Shown: in pieces, positions 1 through 11,800 of the stretch
Position numbering within the stretch: the stretch's first letter is position 1
Layout of the letters: each line of letters starts with the position of its first letter
Assembly: GCF_037975245.1 (NCBI RefSeq)
Contig: NC_092581.1
Location: 11,559,303-11,623,302, forward strand
Length of the DNA stretch: 64,000 nt
Origin: Apostichopus japonicus
Taxonomy: Eukaryota > Echinodermata > Holothuroidea > Aspidochirotida > Stichopodidae
Reading direction: 5' to 3'
Position numbers and translations under genes: made by a program
The notes under the pieces: generated by a model
The model's database searches: none
The model's input: only the letters and a program-made list of their open reading frames with translations
What the model was told of the DNA's origin: nothing

Positions 1-225
1 CACACGATGAACACATAAAATAATGTCTGTATTTAACACACACGATGAATACATAAAATACTGTCTGTATTTAACACACACGGATGAATACATAAAATAA
101 TGTCTGTATTTAACACACACGGATGAATACATAAAATAATGTCTGTATTTAACACACGATGAATACATGAAATAATGTCTGTATTTAACACACACAGATG
201 AATACATAAAATAATGTCTGTAAAA
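1..225. repeat. Minisatellite, about 39-bp unit
   Basis: Six imperfect head-to-tail copies of a 38-39 bp unit built on GATGAATACATAAAATAATG followed by TCTGTATTTAACACACA. The array is cut by the left edge of the window. It probably lies in an upstream intron of the NADPH oxidase gene, since the first visible oxidase exon starts at 1248 in mid-protein. Confidence 0.85.
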
Positions 226-1247
226 TATATCTCTGTGAGAGGACCTCCTTTCGTTAACACCAGCTGGGAAAAATAAAAACGACGTTAATTCCATGAATCA
301 TTGAAGTTAAAGTGTAGACTTACTTCATCTTACGTTGATACCAGCCGCTAATCTGGTATTCTATAGAGGAAATATGTGGCCCTGCATGGGACCATTGAAG
401 CAGACTTTCATGTAGGTGGGTGTTCCCTCCCCCAGAAAAAAAACAAATTAAAAAAGTAGAGCAATTGGTACAATTCTGAAGCTTTTTGGACTATAAATTA
501 GGTCTATAATAAGGTCTTCATGCAAGGTTGATAATAGTTTTTAAATTTTTGTATGAGGTCGAAAGCATTGGGAGGGGGGTTACATTCCCCCCCCCCCAAA
601 CCCACTCTCACCCCCCATGGATCCACGCCTGACATCTATAATGTACTTTTAACTCCATATGCATGTGTGTAACAGAACTACAGACGAGTCAGTTTCAGAC
701 AGTTTACAAAACATGCACAAGGTATAAACAGTTCAGTGTTTGTGTTGCAACAGATATTACGTACAAAATATGCATGTTTCTGAAAAAAATTACGACTTTG
801 GTGTCCCAAATTGATGGTGGTTATTGGATGACAAATTGTTTTTTTAATTTCCTAAACCAGGAAAATTTTGTTGGTGCCTGCAACAGAGCTACTTTACAGA
901 TTATGCAAACTATTGACATGATTTGTGTCAAGTCTAACTCTTTCAGTCAAGGCTCTGATGGTTTTCAATTTTCATTATCTTTAAGATTTCTCTTTGGAGG
1001 AAGAAGTTGAAGTAGTTTCATATGTTTTCTGAGGAATATCATGTGGTCCGTTTGAGCAATATTCTTTGTTATTCCGTTGCAAATTAGCACTCATATGTAA
1101 GTTCCTAGGACAGGAAAAACATTTAAAAATAGTATTTTAATGAAAAGTAGTCAACTCTGTACATACCGTCAGTGAATCATTGAGATGAAATGAAACATTC
1201 TCAAACCTAACAGGATGATGTTATCTTTTATCCGTCCTTCATCTCAG
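226..1247. other. Intronic sequence upstream of first visible NOX exon
   Basis: I see no oxidase exon here, although upstream exons must exist. A 115-codon open frame at 663-1010 (+) has no recognisable motif and lacks the composition of the neighbouring exons. A G/C-homopolymer stretch around 570-620 resembles ends of short hAT-like elements, but no target duplication was found. Confidence 0.5.
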
Positions 1248-1366
1248 GCTCCTGAAGATGAACATTTTAGTGTTCACATAAGATGTGTCGGTGACTGGAC
1301 CAATGCCCTCGCAGATGCGGTGGGAGCTAACCTAGAGGAACCCCTACCGGCATCTAGACTTCCGAG
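1248..1366 (+). CDS. NOX exon: start of visible NADPH-binding region
   Basis: Acceptor TTCATCTCAG, donor GTAATT. Encodes [19 protein letters not shown] onward to PASRLPR. The conserved SVHIRxVGDWT block follows the FAD-binding loop in NOX1-3 proteins. It enters in phase 0 and ends with two bases of an Arg codon. Confidence 0.88.
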
Positions 1367-4300
1367 GTAATTATCAACAAATAAATATTAAACGATTTTT
1401 AACTGCAGTCTCTATAAAGTATCTATGGCAGTGAGGCTCTTTCCCTCCTCCCCTTCCCCCTCCCCCATATTACTTCACTGCTTGCACATATCAGAACCAT
1501 TTGAGAATTGGGAACGGATCAATCACACTTCTTTTCTGCCCTACCTCCCCTTCCCCCTCCCTTTCCAACTGCCCCTCCACCACCACCATGTCTCACATAA
1601 TTACATGAAGTACATTTTCTAGCCTTTTAATTAAATCACTCTATGATGACGCAAATCAGCGTGTAGTTTTATGCCGACTAGCCTGGGCATAGGCACTTTT
1701 GTCACGGAAGTGCTTTTAGGGGTGGGGTAGGTCAGTATTAAATATTGAGTGTTAATTACTTAAAGTATTGAACATATGTTGTGACACAATTTTTTTTTTC
1801 CCCTGCAAAAAACGAACAGTTTTGTCCCGATGGATTTGCCTGATGGCAGACTATAAATTTGGTTTATCACTTTTCACAGGATTTCAGTGGATGGTCCATT
1901 TGGTACTTCCAGCACAGATATCTTTGGCTACAAGGTTGCCATCTGTGTCGCAGCAGGAATAGGTGTTACCCCCTTTGCTTCAGTGTTGAAAAGTTTAAGG
2001 TAATAATTCTATTTTTATTTTTTATGTTGTACTATGTACAAGTGCTGTAACTTACAATGAAACTAGAGATAAGCATTGAATATTAGACTAGGTGAAGGTT
2101 CTGTTGAGAAAACATGTTACCATCAAATATTAGGTCCTCATATGTCAGGGTTTCTGAATTAATTCTCTATGATGGCCAGAGAGAAGCATTGATTGGAGCA
2201 AAGGACCAGAGAGAGAGTCACACTCTCACTGAAGTTAGACTGATTAGTGTGCTGGGAAGCTGCTGGTAAGGTACTTAAGCCTAAGGCCTTACAAGACTGA
2301 AGGTTAGATTTAATGCAAGATTGTGGGCTAACTTCTGTGCGGGCCAGATTAAAATCTGTAAGGTCAGATTTGACCCAGGACCCCGAGTTGAGAACCATAT
2401 ATAGAAGTATATCAGTGTTAAGAAAAAAAATAACACAGAGAAGACAAGTTACATAGCCAGTCTGTCTTTTATGTTCAAATTATTACTTTCTGGTTTCATT
2501 TCGATCTGCCTCTGATTAAGATCCAGCTAGGATGGAAACATGGAACTTCAGTTTTGTTCATTTACATACATTTGCATTAAAATTGCATAACGTACATTTG
2601 TATTTGCATTTACGTACATTTTTGTATGTACTTTTTTGCATTTGTATTTGTATTTTATTTATTTGTATTTGTTTATATTTTCGTATTTTTGCATATTGCA
2701 TTTTTGTATTTACATTTTGCATTTGCCTTTTACATACATTACGTACAATCGCACATTTGCATTTAAATTGGCAAAGTCTACTGCACTGTTAAACTATGTC
2801 ACAACTTGTTTTTGCCACATCCATAGCAACAAGCAATGTCACAATGTGCCACATCCTTAGCAACAAGCAATGTCACAATGTGACCTTCTATTGCATGTTT
2901 CTGTCTTCCATATTCATCATAGACACAAGCTACAGCAGCAGGATGAAAGCGTACTTTTACAGAAAGTTTACTTTTTCTGGGTTTGTTCGGACACGCACAG
3001 CTTCGAATGGTTCAACCATCAGCTCTCCGAGCTGGAGCAGTGCCTGACAGAAATGGGGCGCAACAATTTCCTGGATTACGCCGTTTGCCTCACTCGAGGG
3101 TGGAGCTTAAGCCAGGTGGGAGAAGTCATGATGAGCATGCTAATGAGATTAAGAGTTGGAGTGAGAAGGGGGGGGTGGAAAATGTCATAGCAGGGAAAAA
3201 AGGGCAGAGGATTAATTGGTAATGTCTTTGACCTTGTCTTGAGTAGAAACATATGTACAAACATTGTTGGTATAATTTACCCCCGCCCTCTCTCCCAATA
3301 TCCGAGAATTAATTTGAGGTTGGAACCTCCAGTGGAAGTGATTTTAGCTTGCTGAAAATGTCATCAAATATATTCCCTCCAGTATGTAACAGTGTCATAA
3401 TGGTCCACTGATATTCAAACTTCAGGAGCCATTTTTACAATCAGCCTTCAAAAGGTATTTGCATTTTACTGAGACATTTTAGTCTCTAGTAAACACTCCA
3501 CAAATGTCTGTGAATAGTTTGTAGGGTTAGAATTGTCAAGAAGATGGTTTGGAGCCTTCTTGATGGAATTTTTAATTAACATGCTTACAATTTTAACCAG
3601 GCAATCCATACTGATGACCTTTCAGTTTACAGGGCGATACGAATACATGACCCTATAAAATATTCTGATTATTGCTTTATATCTCCATATCCAATTAAAT
3701 TGTGAGAAAATTTTGCTAAGGGAAAGTTTGTTGACCACTTCAATTTTTATTTTATTTTTTTATTTTTTAAATAACAGGGATACCTGTTATAATATTCACA
3801 TATTTATTCATTTCATTTCGTCTTCAGGCTAAGAACATTTATCTTCAAGAGGAACAAGAACTAGACGCCGTCACTGGTTTGATGCAAAAGACCCACTACG
3901 GAAGACCCCGTTGGCCTGCTAATTTTGCGAAAATAGCCCAAGAAAATCAAGGGTATGTTGAAACTTTTTGTTCCGTTATATTTTGCAAAATTAAATTTTC
4001 AACTTTCCTGTTGATTCATCACACCTATGTGTGAGATTGGAAAAACTTTACTGATGTGGAAATTGGAGAAACTTTACCTATGTAAAATTAGAAAAACTTA
4101 ATGTGAAAATGGAAAAAACTTTACCAAAGTGGAAATTGGAAAAACTTTACCAATTTGAAATAAGAAAAACTTTACCGATGTGAAATGTATAAATGGAATG
4201 TATTCTGTCAATGCAAGAGGCTTCGTTTAATTCCTAAAATAATACAGACCTAGTGTAATTCCTGCCTGGTTTTCACTCAGAAGTTGGTTGTATCTCATTC

Positions 4301-4827
4301 ACTCCACTTTTCACAAGATTAAATTAATATCACAGGCATAAGAACATGCTGTTGGGAGGCAGCTGTTCCACACCTTCTTTGCAGGTTGGGGGGGGGGGGT
4401 GGGAATGGATTATTCTTCCCCCCTTTTCTAAACCAGGTTGTAATTGACAGTTATTCTGGATCATTCAGCTGGGTCCTTTGTATTTAATAATTCACGGACA
4501 TTCAAGGGTGTTAGTTCACTCATTTAGACATGTCATTGAGGGGACGATCTGTTAAGGAATTGTGGTAAACTCCTCGTTGAAATTCAATCCTTGAGTTTCC
4601 TCGACTTGATTATTAAGCATAGTTTGATGAACATTGATGATGAACTTTAAAAAATTCTATTGACACAAGATATTATGATTTCATCTTCTCTCATTTGCAG
4701 AGAAAGGGTCGGTGTGTTCTTCTGTGGTCCCAAGTCCCTCTCACACATCCTTCACAAATGCTGCAATGAATACTCTCACAGACAGGGTACCAACACAACC
4801 TTCGTTTATAATAAAGAAAATTTTTAG
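1248..4827 (+). CDS. NADPH oxidase, NOX2-type, 3' part (C-terminal 227 residues, five exons)
   Basis: Catalytic subunit of a superoxide-generating oxidase. This visible part is the cytosolic NADPH-binding region that passes electrons from NADPH via FAD to the membrane haems. Exons join in frame as 1248-1366, 1880-1999, 2923-3115, 3828-3952 and 4701-4827 (phases 0-2-2-0-2, stop TAG). Visible motifs are [13 protein letters not shown], then VDGPFGTSS, the nucleotide-binding loop [42 protein letters not shown], the CGP motif in [10 protein letters not shown], and the C-terminus YNKENF. The NKENF end and GLxQKTxYGRPxW block are typical of the NOX1-3 group rather than NOX5/DUOX; some stretches ([12 protein letters not shown]) also recall NOX4. 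The ferric-reductase transmembrane part and FAD-binding loops lie left of the window. The gene converges on CSTF2. Confidence 0.9.
1880..1999 (+). CDS. NOX exon: GxGVTPF NADPH-binding loop
   Basis: Acceptor TTTTCACAG, donor GTAATA. Completes the Arg codon, then encodes [19 protein letters not shown] and [17 protein letters not shown]. The GIGVTPF loop is the family's pyridine-nucleotide-binding signature. Confidence 0.92.
2575..2770. repeat. TTTGTATTTGCATTT low-complexity stretch
   Basis: Irregular short-period repetition of TTTGTATTTGCATTT and TACATACATT words inside the intron between the GxGVTPF exon and the FFWVCSDTH exon. The open frames across it are composition artefacts (repeated Cys-Ile-Cys/Phe). 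Confidence 0.75.
2814..2881. repeat. 34-bp direct repeat, two copies
   Basis: GCCACATCCATAGCAACAAG followed by CAATGTCACAATGT occurs twice in tandem with one substitution, ending about 40 bp before the 2923 splice acceptor. Confidence 0.85.
2923..3115 (+). CDS. NOX exon: [12 protein letters not shown] block
   Basis: Acceptor TTCATCATAG, donor GTGGGA. Encodes [20 protein letters not shown], then [19 protein letters not shown], ending LTRGWSLSQ in phase 0. The FFW(V/L)C(S/R)DTHxFEWF segment contacts the NADPH adenine side in NOX proteins. Confidence 0.9.
3828..3952 (+). CDS. NOX exon: [13 protein letters not shown] block
   Basis: Acceptor CGTCTTCAG, donor GTATGT. Encodes [20 protein letters not shown] then [20 protein letters not shown]. 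The GLxQKTxYGRPxW signature separates NOX1-3-like enzymes from NOX5 and DUOX. Confidence 0.92.
4030..4190. repeat. Degenerate 27-bp tandem repeat in NOX intron
   Basis: About six imperfect copies of GATGTGGAAATTGGAAAAAC followed by TTTACC, in the intron between the GRPRW exon and the terminal exon. Confidence 0.75.
4701..4827 (+). CDS. NOX terminal exon with CGP motif and stop
   Basis: Acceptor TCTCATTTGCAG. Encodes [20 protein letters not shown], then [20 protein letters not shown], Phe and TAG at 4825-4827. The CGP motif is the last NADPH-binding element, and the NKENF terminus is conserved in NOX1-3. Confidence 0.92.
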
Positions 4828-4989
4828 CGGTCTTTAAAAGTAAGGATTATGTGGCATTTGTTATACACATTTGTTTTTTTGAAAAAGCTTACTTTTTTGC
4901 TTTTCCAGCGATGAGTGACTCAGGACAGAACTTTTGTTGATTTCATGCAATGTTAATTTCATGCTTTCCTCAATGTAAAGAGAGTGTGG

Positions 4990-6600
4990 CATGTTGTATA
5001 AACAGTTTTAAGTGCTTTCAAATTAAATGGTCTTTGCACACCCCAAAAAAAATCCCCCCTTTTTTTTTTTAATGAAACATATTGCAATCAATCATGTAAC
5101 AAGCCAATTTGTGTAGACGTCTCAACTGTTTTGTTGTATTTTCTGTGAGTTTCCTGGACATGAACAAAACTGTCCATGCTTCTACAGGGATTCTGTTTAT
5201 CTAGATAAACTGCTAGTATTATTTTTCTGGTTACCAGATTTCTTTCGTTATCTATCACAAGTAGTGTCTTGACTGTGGCATGTTGTATGAACAAGGTTAA
5301 GTGCTTTCAAATTAAATGGTCTTTGCACACACACAAAAAAATCCCTTTTTTTTTGTTTAATGAAACATGTTGCAATCAATGATGTAACTGATCAATTTGT
5401 GTAGTTGGTCTCAACTGTTTTGCTGTATTTTCTTTGAGTTTCCTGGACAAAACAAAACTGTCCATGCTTCTACAGGGTTTCTCTTTATCTAGATAAACTG
5501 CTAGTATTATTTTTCTGGTTACCAGATTTCATTTGTGATCTATTACAGGTATTGTCTTCTTATTGAATCTAATAAATCTAAATGTCATATATACTGTTTC
5601 TTGAAATAGAACCAGTTTGTGGCAAAATATAAACAAGTCCTGGTTGTAAATATAAGATATTAGTGGTTTCTAATGGAAATGAAATGACCAATTTTTTTGT
5701 ATTGATACGTTGGGGTATTTTAGACAGATGTTACGTACTTTCATGGACCACAACATAAGTTTGATATTGGGTTTTGGGGGTGGTGTTGATGGGGTGGGGT
5801 GGTGATGGGGTGGGGTGGTGTTGATGGGGGTTTCCTGGACATGAACAAACTGTCCATGCTTCTACAGGGTTTCTGTTTATCTAGATAAACTGCTAGTATT
5901 ATTTTTCTGGTTACCAGATTTCATTTGTGATCTATTACAGGTATTGTCTTCTTATTGAATCTAATAAATCTAAATGTCATATATACTGTTTCTTGAAATA
6001 GAACCAGTTTGTGGCAAAATATAAACAAGTCCTGGTTGTAAATATAAGATATTAGTGGTTTCTAATGGAAATGAAATGACCAATTTTTTTGTATTGATAC
6101 GTTGGGGTATTTTAGACAGATGTTACGTACTTTCATGGACCACATCATAAGTTTGATATTGGGTTTTGGGGGTGGTGTTGATGGGGTGGGGTGGTGATGG
6201 GGTGGGGTGGTGTTGATGGGGGTTTCCTGGACATGAACAAACTGTCCATGCTTCTACAGGGTTTCTGTTTATCTAGATAAACTGCTAGTATTATTTTTCT
6301 GGTTGCCAGATTTCTTTTGTTAACTGTCACAGGTATTGTCTTCTTATTGAAATCTAATAAATCTAAATGTCATATATACTGTTTCTTGAAATAGAACCAG
6401 TTTGTGGCAAAATTTATACAAGTCCTGGTTGTAAATATTGGATATTAGTGATTTCTAATCGAATTGAAAACAATGACCAATGTTGTTGTATTGATACCGT
6501 GGGGTATTTTAGATATTACATACTTTCATGGACTACAACAGAAGTTTGATATTGGTTTTTTTTTTGCAGGTGGTGGTGATGGGGTGGAGGTGGTATTGAT
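4990..6600. repeat. Nested tandem duplications, 290-bp and 392-bp units
   Basis: A roughly 290-bp unit starts near 4990 and again near 5281 (shared words include AAGTGCTTTCAAATTAAATG). It overlaps a 392-bp unit starting at 5439, 5831 and 6223, each beginning TTTCCTGGACA; ACTGTCCATG recurs at 5457, 5849 and 6241. Copies 5439 and 5831 are almost identical; the third is diverged. Each carries a GGGGTGGTGATGGGGTGGGG tract. Confidence 0.9.
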
Positions 6601-7559
6601 GGGGTGGGGGTGTAGACGGGGGTCTGAGCAATGTTCAGTGGTGTTGAACTTGTGGGCATGGTGGAACCAAACGTGTTTCAGAATCATTGCTGTGAAGACT
6701 ATTGGTGGTCATTATCCCGGGACTCCGGCTTTGAAATGTTTCAGAAATAGCAAACAATAGTAATTACAAGCATAGAATCAGGGATAGTATTGGTCAAGTA
6801 ATGCGTTAATCATCCCTGTGAGTGTCACATTTGTTTGCTTTATAGAATACCTCTCTATACCTTTTAAAAAAGTGTTTTGAGATAATCTATCGGATCATTT
6901 ATGGCTTTATCTTTTACAAGGCACACATTTTCACATTATTTGCTATTTTCTTTCTTGCCACATGTAACAGCAACACTGTTTGTGGTCATATTTCATAATT
7001 AACTGGGCCTTCAATTTCTTTTCTATTTTGTTACATTGTTGATTAAGTTTCATGTCATTGTTCCAATTATGCAATACTTGATATTGTTTAATTTCTTCTA
7101 TAAACTGAATCTTTTACTGTTTTAAGTAGAATATGCTGGCTAGGTTTTTCTGTTATGTTTTTCTTTCCTAAGATTTTATGTATATATTTAGTTTCTGGAA
7201 AATAAAAAATGGATTAGTCAATAGTGTGGAAAGAACTTTGGGTAAAGAGGGATATGAATTATCTGAGTCATTAGCTGTCCTTGTGTTTATGTTAGGTATG
7301 GTTTCTTCGTTAAATGACTTAAATATTTTTTTCTTTCAAGTGAGGGGGTCTAATCAGATGGCATACGCAAACTTTTTGCATTGCCCATAGAGCAAGTGGT
7401 ATTCTTAAAACCAGGGTTGGTACACAGATCTTAAAGTTCACAGAATGCACAAAAATGGCATCAAATGCACATCTTGTTTTCATAACATATGACAAACATT
7501 TCCATTGTAAACTAGTTTTACAAAATATTCCATATTTTTAGAGAGATTCATTAGTCATC

Positions 7560-7770
7560 CATCTGTTGACTCGAGTTGAGTCAGACTAGAGTTGGTTCTC
7601 CCGTCTCGAGTCAAGTCAGACTAGAGTCGGTTCTCCCCGACTAGAGTCAGAATAGAGTCGGTTCTCTCAGGCTTGAGTCAGAATAGAGTCGGTTCTCCCT
7701 GACCCGAGTCAAGTCAGAATAGAGTCGGTTCTCCCGACTCGAGTCAAGTCAGACTAGAGTCTCTATAGTA
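7560..7770. repeat. GAGTC-rich tandem repeat
   Basis: Five to six imperfect copies of a 35-45 bp unit containing GACTAGAGTCGGTTCTCCC and CGAGTCAAGTCA. Low-complexity minisatellite in the NOX-CSTF2 intergenic region. Confidence 0.8.
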
Positions 7771-8535
7771 AGTATCTTTAAGTGAGAAATGTTTGACTTT
7801 GGAATTTTTTTCACTTTTTGACTGGGGTCACAATTCATTATAAACACTGTCATCTCCTTATACTTTAAAATATGATTTTTTTTGGGGGGGGGAGAGGGGA
7901 CACCTTGTATGTTATGTTCTTAAATTATTATGACTTATTTTGTTATCTTTTTGCCTAAAATCTGCCTAAAAGTTTTCTGCCTGTTGGTGCCTTAATGTCC
8001 CAGGGTTTCTCTCTCTACTTTGTAATCATGTTTGTCTGCCTGATTAGCATAAAATTTAATCGCAGTTGGTACAATTCTTTTATAAGTTAAAATGTAATTT
8101 GTAAAAATAGTTGGTGTACAAAAAGGCTCTAGTTGGATATCTGTCATTTTATTATTCACAAGATCTGTGTTGATCTGCTATTATGAAGCAAAAGTTTTGC
8201 AAGTTTGTGTCATTTACAGGACTAATTAAACAGGCATGCATTGATGTTACTGACCAAATAATGATACACATAGTATGCTGAAATATGCACTACAGAAGTT
8301 TGTGGGACGGGAGGGTGCGGGGGGAGAGGAACAGGATGTTTGGCCTGGTGGCACAGGTTACATTGGGCTTAGAGGATATCAAATTACAAGCTCTCCCCAT
8401 GTTTGACTGTTCTGTGCTTGCTAGCCAAAACTTTATCTGTGCAACTTTTGTAGTGGTTACAACAAACCAAAATAATGCCCAAAGAAGACACAAGAGAAAA
8501 TGCAAAAGTGTTTGATCTTGCTTGGTAAAGGCCTG

Positions 8536-8541
8536 TTTATT
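8536..8541 (-). promoter_or_regulatory. Candidate CSTF2 polyadenylation signal
   Basis: AATAAA on the minus strand, about 230 nt downstream of the CSTF2 stop, followed on the transcript strand by T/GT-rich sequence (TTGTGTCTTCTTTGGGC, TTTTGGTTTGTTG). The downstream GU-rich part is the element class that CstF-64 itself binds. No transcript evidence. Confidence 0.4.
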
Positions 8542-8769
8542 TCTTCAAAAACATGTGGTTCATCCATTTATCATTTGACAATTTTTACTTAATACTGACT
8601 TTACAATCAAACAAGAACAAATGATGACAATTAATAAACAGCATCTAAAACAGGGGTTTGGGGATTACAAAGAAGGGTGTTAATGAATCCATGGACTGTA
8701 AATTTAATAAGAATAAAAGTAAACTGGCAGCCGTTCCTGCCGTACGAGGTATCATCTTAGGGTAGGTGA

Positions 8770-8895
8770 CTATGGCATCTGGTTTTGGCTTCTGGCTAAT
8801 TGTTCCTTCAGGAGCAGAATGCTCTGTCTTTGATCTTGCGGCAGGGAGTTGATTTGCTCGTTGGATAGACCCAGAACCTGCATGATGAGAGCAGC
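8770..8895 (-). CDS. CSTF2 last coding exon: C-terminal Pcf11-binding domain
   Basis: Acceptor TTGTCTACAAAG. Encodes [20 protein letters not shown] then [20 protein letters not shown], Pro, stop TAG (8772-8770). It aligns end to end with the human C-terminus ([20 protein letters not shown]...), so the stop is credible. Overlapping open frames at 8645-8944 and 8808-9002 are shadows. Confidence 0.93.
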   Translation of the reverse strand, partial: AALIMQVLGLSNEQINSLPQDQRQSILLLKEQLARSQNQMP

Positions 8896-11800
8896 CTTTG
8901 TAGACAAAAAAACAATGGGTCGAATTTAGAACAATAACAACCAATTGTTATAATATAGATTTTGAGAAGAAGTAAGAAAAAATGAATACTGAGCATCAAC
9001 AACCGTCATGACAGTGGGGTCTTTCTGATCCACCAATCACCTTACATCAGGGTTGTAGTCATGTGACATTGATGTTCATGCCATGCCCATGTGCAGAAAT
9101 GAAATGCTCCTTAGAAACGGGTACTTAATATGCATAACAGATACTTAATGTCAATATGTAAATTATGATAGACCCCTGATTCCATTTAAGTCACTTTGAT
9201 CACATGACTTGGTGGATGGGACGGTAAAGGAATCAAAGGAATCGTAAATACATGATTCATAAGGGTTGTGAGAATTGTCATATGAAAGAAGACAGTGACC
9301 AGAATTCACATAGCTCAAGTAGCTAGATGAATCATCTTACTGCATTGACATTTCATTGGGGATGGTTCCCTATGCAAGGTTTTATGCTTTCTGTTGGTGT
9401 GTTTACAGTATTTTATAGTATTTGTAAATTTTTGTCTTTTTAAATATTTAATAATGGTCTTCCTTTTTTTATTAGTATAACGTGATCAAAACATGTTCAC
9501 AATCAAAGAATAATTTATAACTTTTTTTACAATTTTTTTTAAATTTCATTATTAATCAAGTTTTGAAAGAAACTAGTGATGAAAACATCCAATGGGATAT
9601 TTGGAATTTAATGTACACAGCATTAAAGATGTGACTAACGATGTCTTCATTGAAGAATCTTTTGTAATTAATTATTACTAATTGTTATTACAATAATATG
9701 CAAATTGGGGAGCAACTCAGTAAGATGAAGAAAACTTTGTGCTATTTTGCTTATGACTAAACATTACAATGATTCTAATTTTATTTAATAAGGTATAAGT
9801 TTTCTCAGAAAACAGTTGGTATTTACAATTATAATATTAAACACATAAAAACTCTGGAATATATTTGTACTTGAAAGTTACAAACATGCTTGTCGTATTT
9901 GTACTTTTTTTTCGGTTCTGTTGATTTAATTCAAGGGAATCATGTAGAACAGGGGTGCAATCACACATACTTTGATGGGGCATAAGTCCCTCAGATTAAA
10001 ATCAGGTGGAACATCTCCCACCCCCCCCCTTCCACTGGCAAACAGATTATTACACAAAGTCCTAGTGTACAGTGTATAACATGTTAAAGTGGTAGAACCT
10101 AAACAGTTTAAAGTTCTTCAACATTGTTTTCAAACTTTCGAAATAGAGCACCATTTTGCATCAAAGCACTCTCAATTTTACAAAATTTCTCAAATATCCC
10201 TCACCAGGACGATTTTCACAAATAAGCCTCCTCCCTGCCCCCACCCCCAGTACAAGAAAAACAGTCACACCACTGATGTAAAGATGCCCTCTCTCAGGAT
10301 GACCACTACTGAAATCAAGCTATTTCAGTTAAGCTGTTACACATCATATTTCAGTTTGCAAAAAGTATAGGTTTTTGTTGGATAAATCAAAGCAGCATGA
10401 AAGTTATGAATTTAAAAGAAAAACCAAACACAACAGAAAGATTGCTTGAAAGGAACAGCTCCGGGCCCTTCCCCCCCCCCAACAAAAAAAAAAAACTTAT
10501 TCCCATTTCAAAAGTTTTCTGGGGGGGCTGCCATTTTGTTGAATATGTTGCCCCCCACACTTCCTCTGGCAAACAGAATATTACAAAAAGTCCTTGTGTA
10601 CAGTTTATAACGTGTAATATTCTGTTTGCCAGTGGAAGGAGTGTGGGGCCCATATTCAACAAAATGGCTGCCATTTTGTTGAATATGTGAATGCCAGAGC
10701 CTTCAGTAAGAAAATAGACAAATTCTGCACATCACAACAAATAAAAACACCACAAATAGCTCCAACATTTGCAAACTTCTTTAACAAAATATTCAGCCCC
10801 CCTCTGTGATATCATTATTTAAACTTGCTGAAGTTTTCAGTCTTATATGTGAGGGTAAATTAGAAAGCTGTATCTATCAAGTGGACAAATTTTTAAGTGG
10901 AAAAGAAGATTTTTGAGCAAGAAGTTCATCAGCAGTATAGCTATCAGAGAGGTTAATCCTGGCTATGAGGGAGGAAGGGTGGGTTCTTAATTACAAGCAT
11001 CTGTACCACAAATGTTAATATTATCTAATGGAGAGGTTAATCATGTTGGTTTGGTTTGCATCTCCTGGCTATGAGGGATAGGGTTGAAGGGTGGGTTCTT
11101 AATTACAAGCATCTGTACCACAAATGTTAATAATATTATCTAATGAAGAGGTTAATCATGTTGGTTCAGTTTGCTTCTCTTGGCTATGAGGGATAGGGTT
11201 GAAGGGTGGGTTCTTAATTACAAGCATCTGTACCACAAATGTTAATATTATCTAATGGAGAGGTTAATCATGTTGGTTTGGTTTGCATCTCCTGGCTATG
11301 AGGGATAGGGTTGAAGGGTGGGTTCTTAATTACAAGCATCTGTACCACAAATGTTAATAATATTATCTAATGAAGAGGTTAATCATGTTGGTTCAGGTTT
11401 GCTTCTCTTGGCTATGAGGGATAGGGTTGAAGGGTGGGTTCTTAATTACAAGCATCTGTACCACAAATGTTAATATTATCTAATGAAGAGGTTAATCATG
11501 TTGGTTCAGTTTGCTTCTCTTGGCTATGAGGGATAGGGTTGAAGGGTGGGTTCTTAATTACAAGCATCTGTACCACAAATGTTAATAATATTATCTAATG
11601 AAGAGGTTAATCATGTTGGTTCAGTTTGCTTCTCTTGGCTATGAGGGATAGGGTTGAAGGGTGGGTTCTTAATTACAAGCATCTGTACCACAAATGTTAA
11701 TATTATCTAATGGAGAGGTTAATCATGTTGGTTTGGTTTGCATCTCCTGGCTATGAGGGATAGGGTTGAAGGGTGGGTTCTTAATTACAAGCATCTGTAC

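Larger units (their letters stand above)
4828..8535. other. NOX-CSTF2 convergent intergenic region
   Basis: The 3' ends of the two genes face each other here. It holds the NOX 3' UTR (extent unknown; an AATAAA occurs at 5571), a set of tandem duplications (4990-6600), a GAGTC-rich repeat (7560-7770) and otherwise AT-rich sequence. Short open frames at 7178-7390 and 8285-8515 show no recognisable protein. No RNA gene seen. Confidence 0.6.

Noticed and set aside
663-1010. 115-residue open frame upstream of the NOX exons
   Set aside because: No NOX motif or splice sites in a compatible phase; composition resembles intron.
8645-8944. Reading of the CSTF2 terminal exon in another frame with a longer C-terminus
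   Set aside because: The frame fixed by exon 10 ([11 protein letters not shown]) gives a stop at 8770, with length and sequence matching known CstF-64 C-termini.
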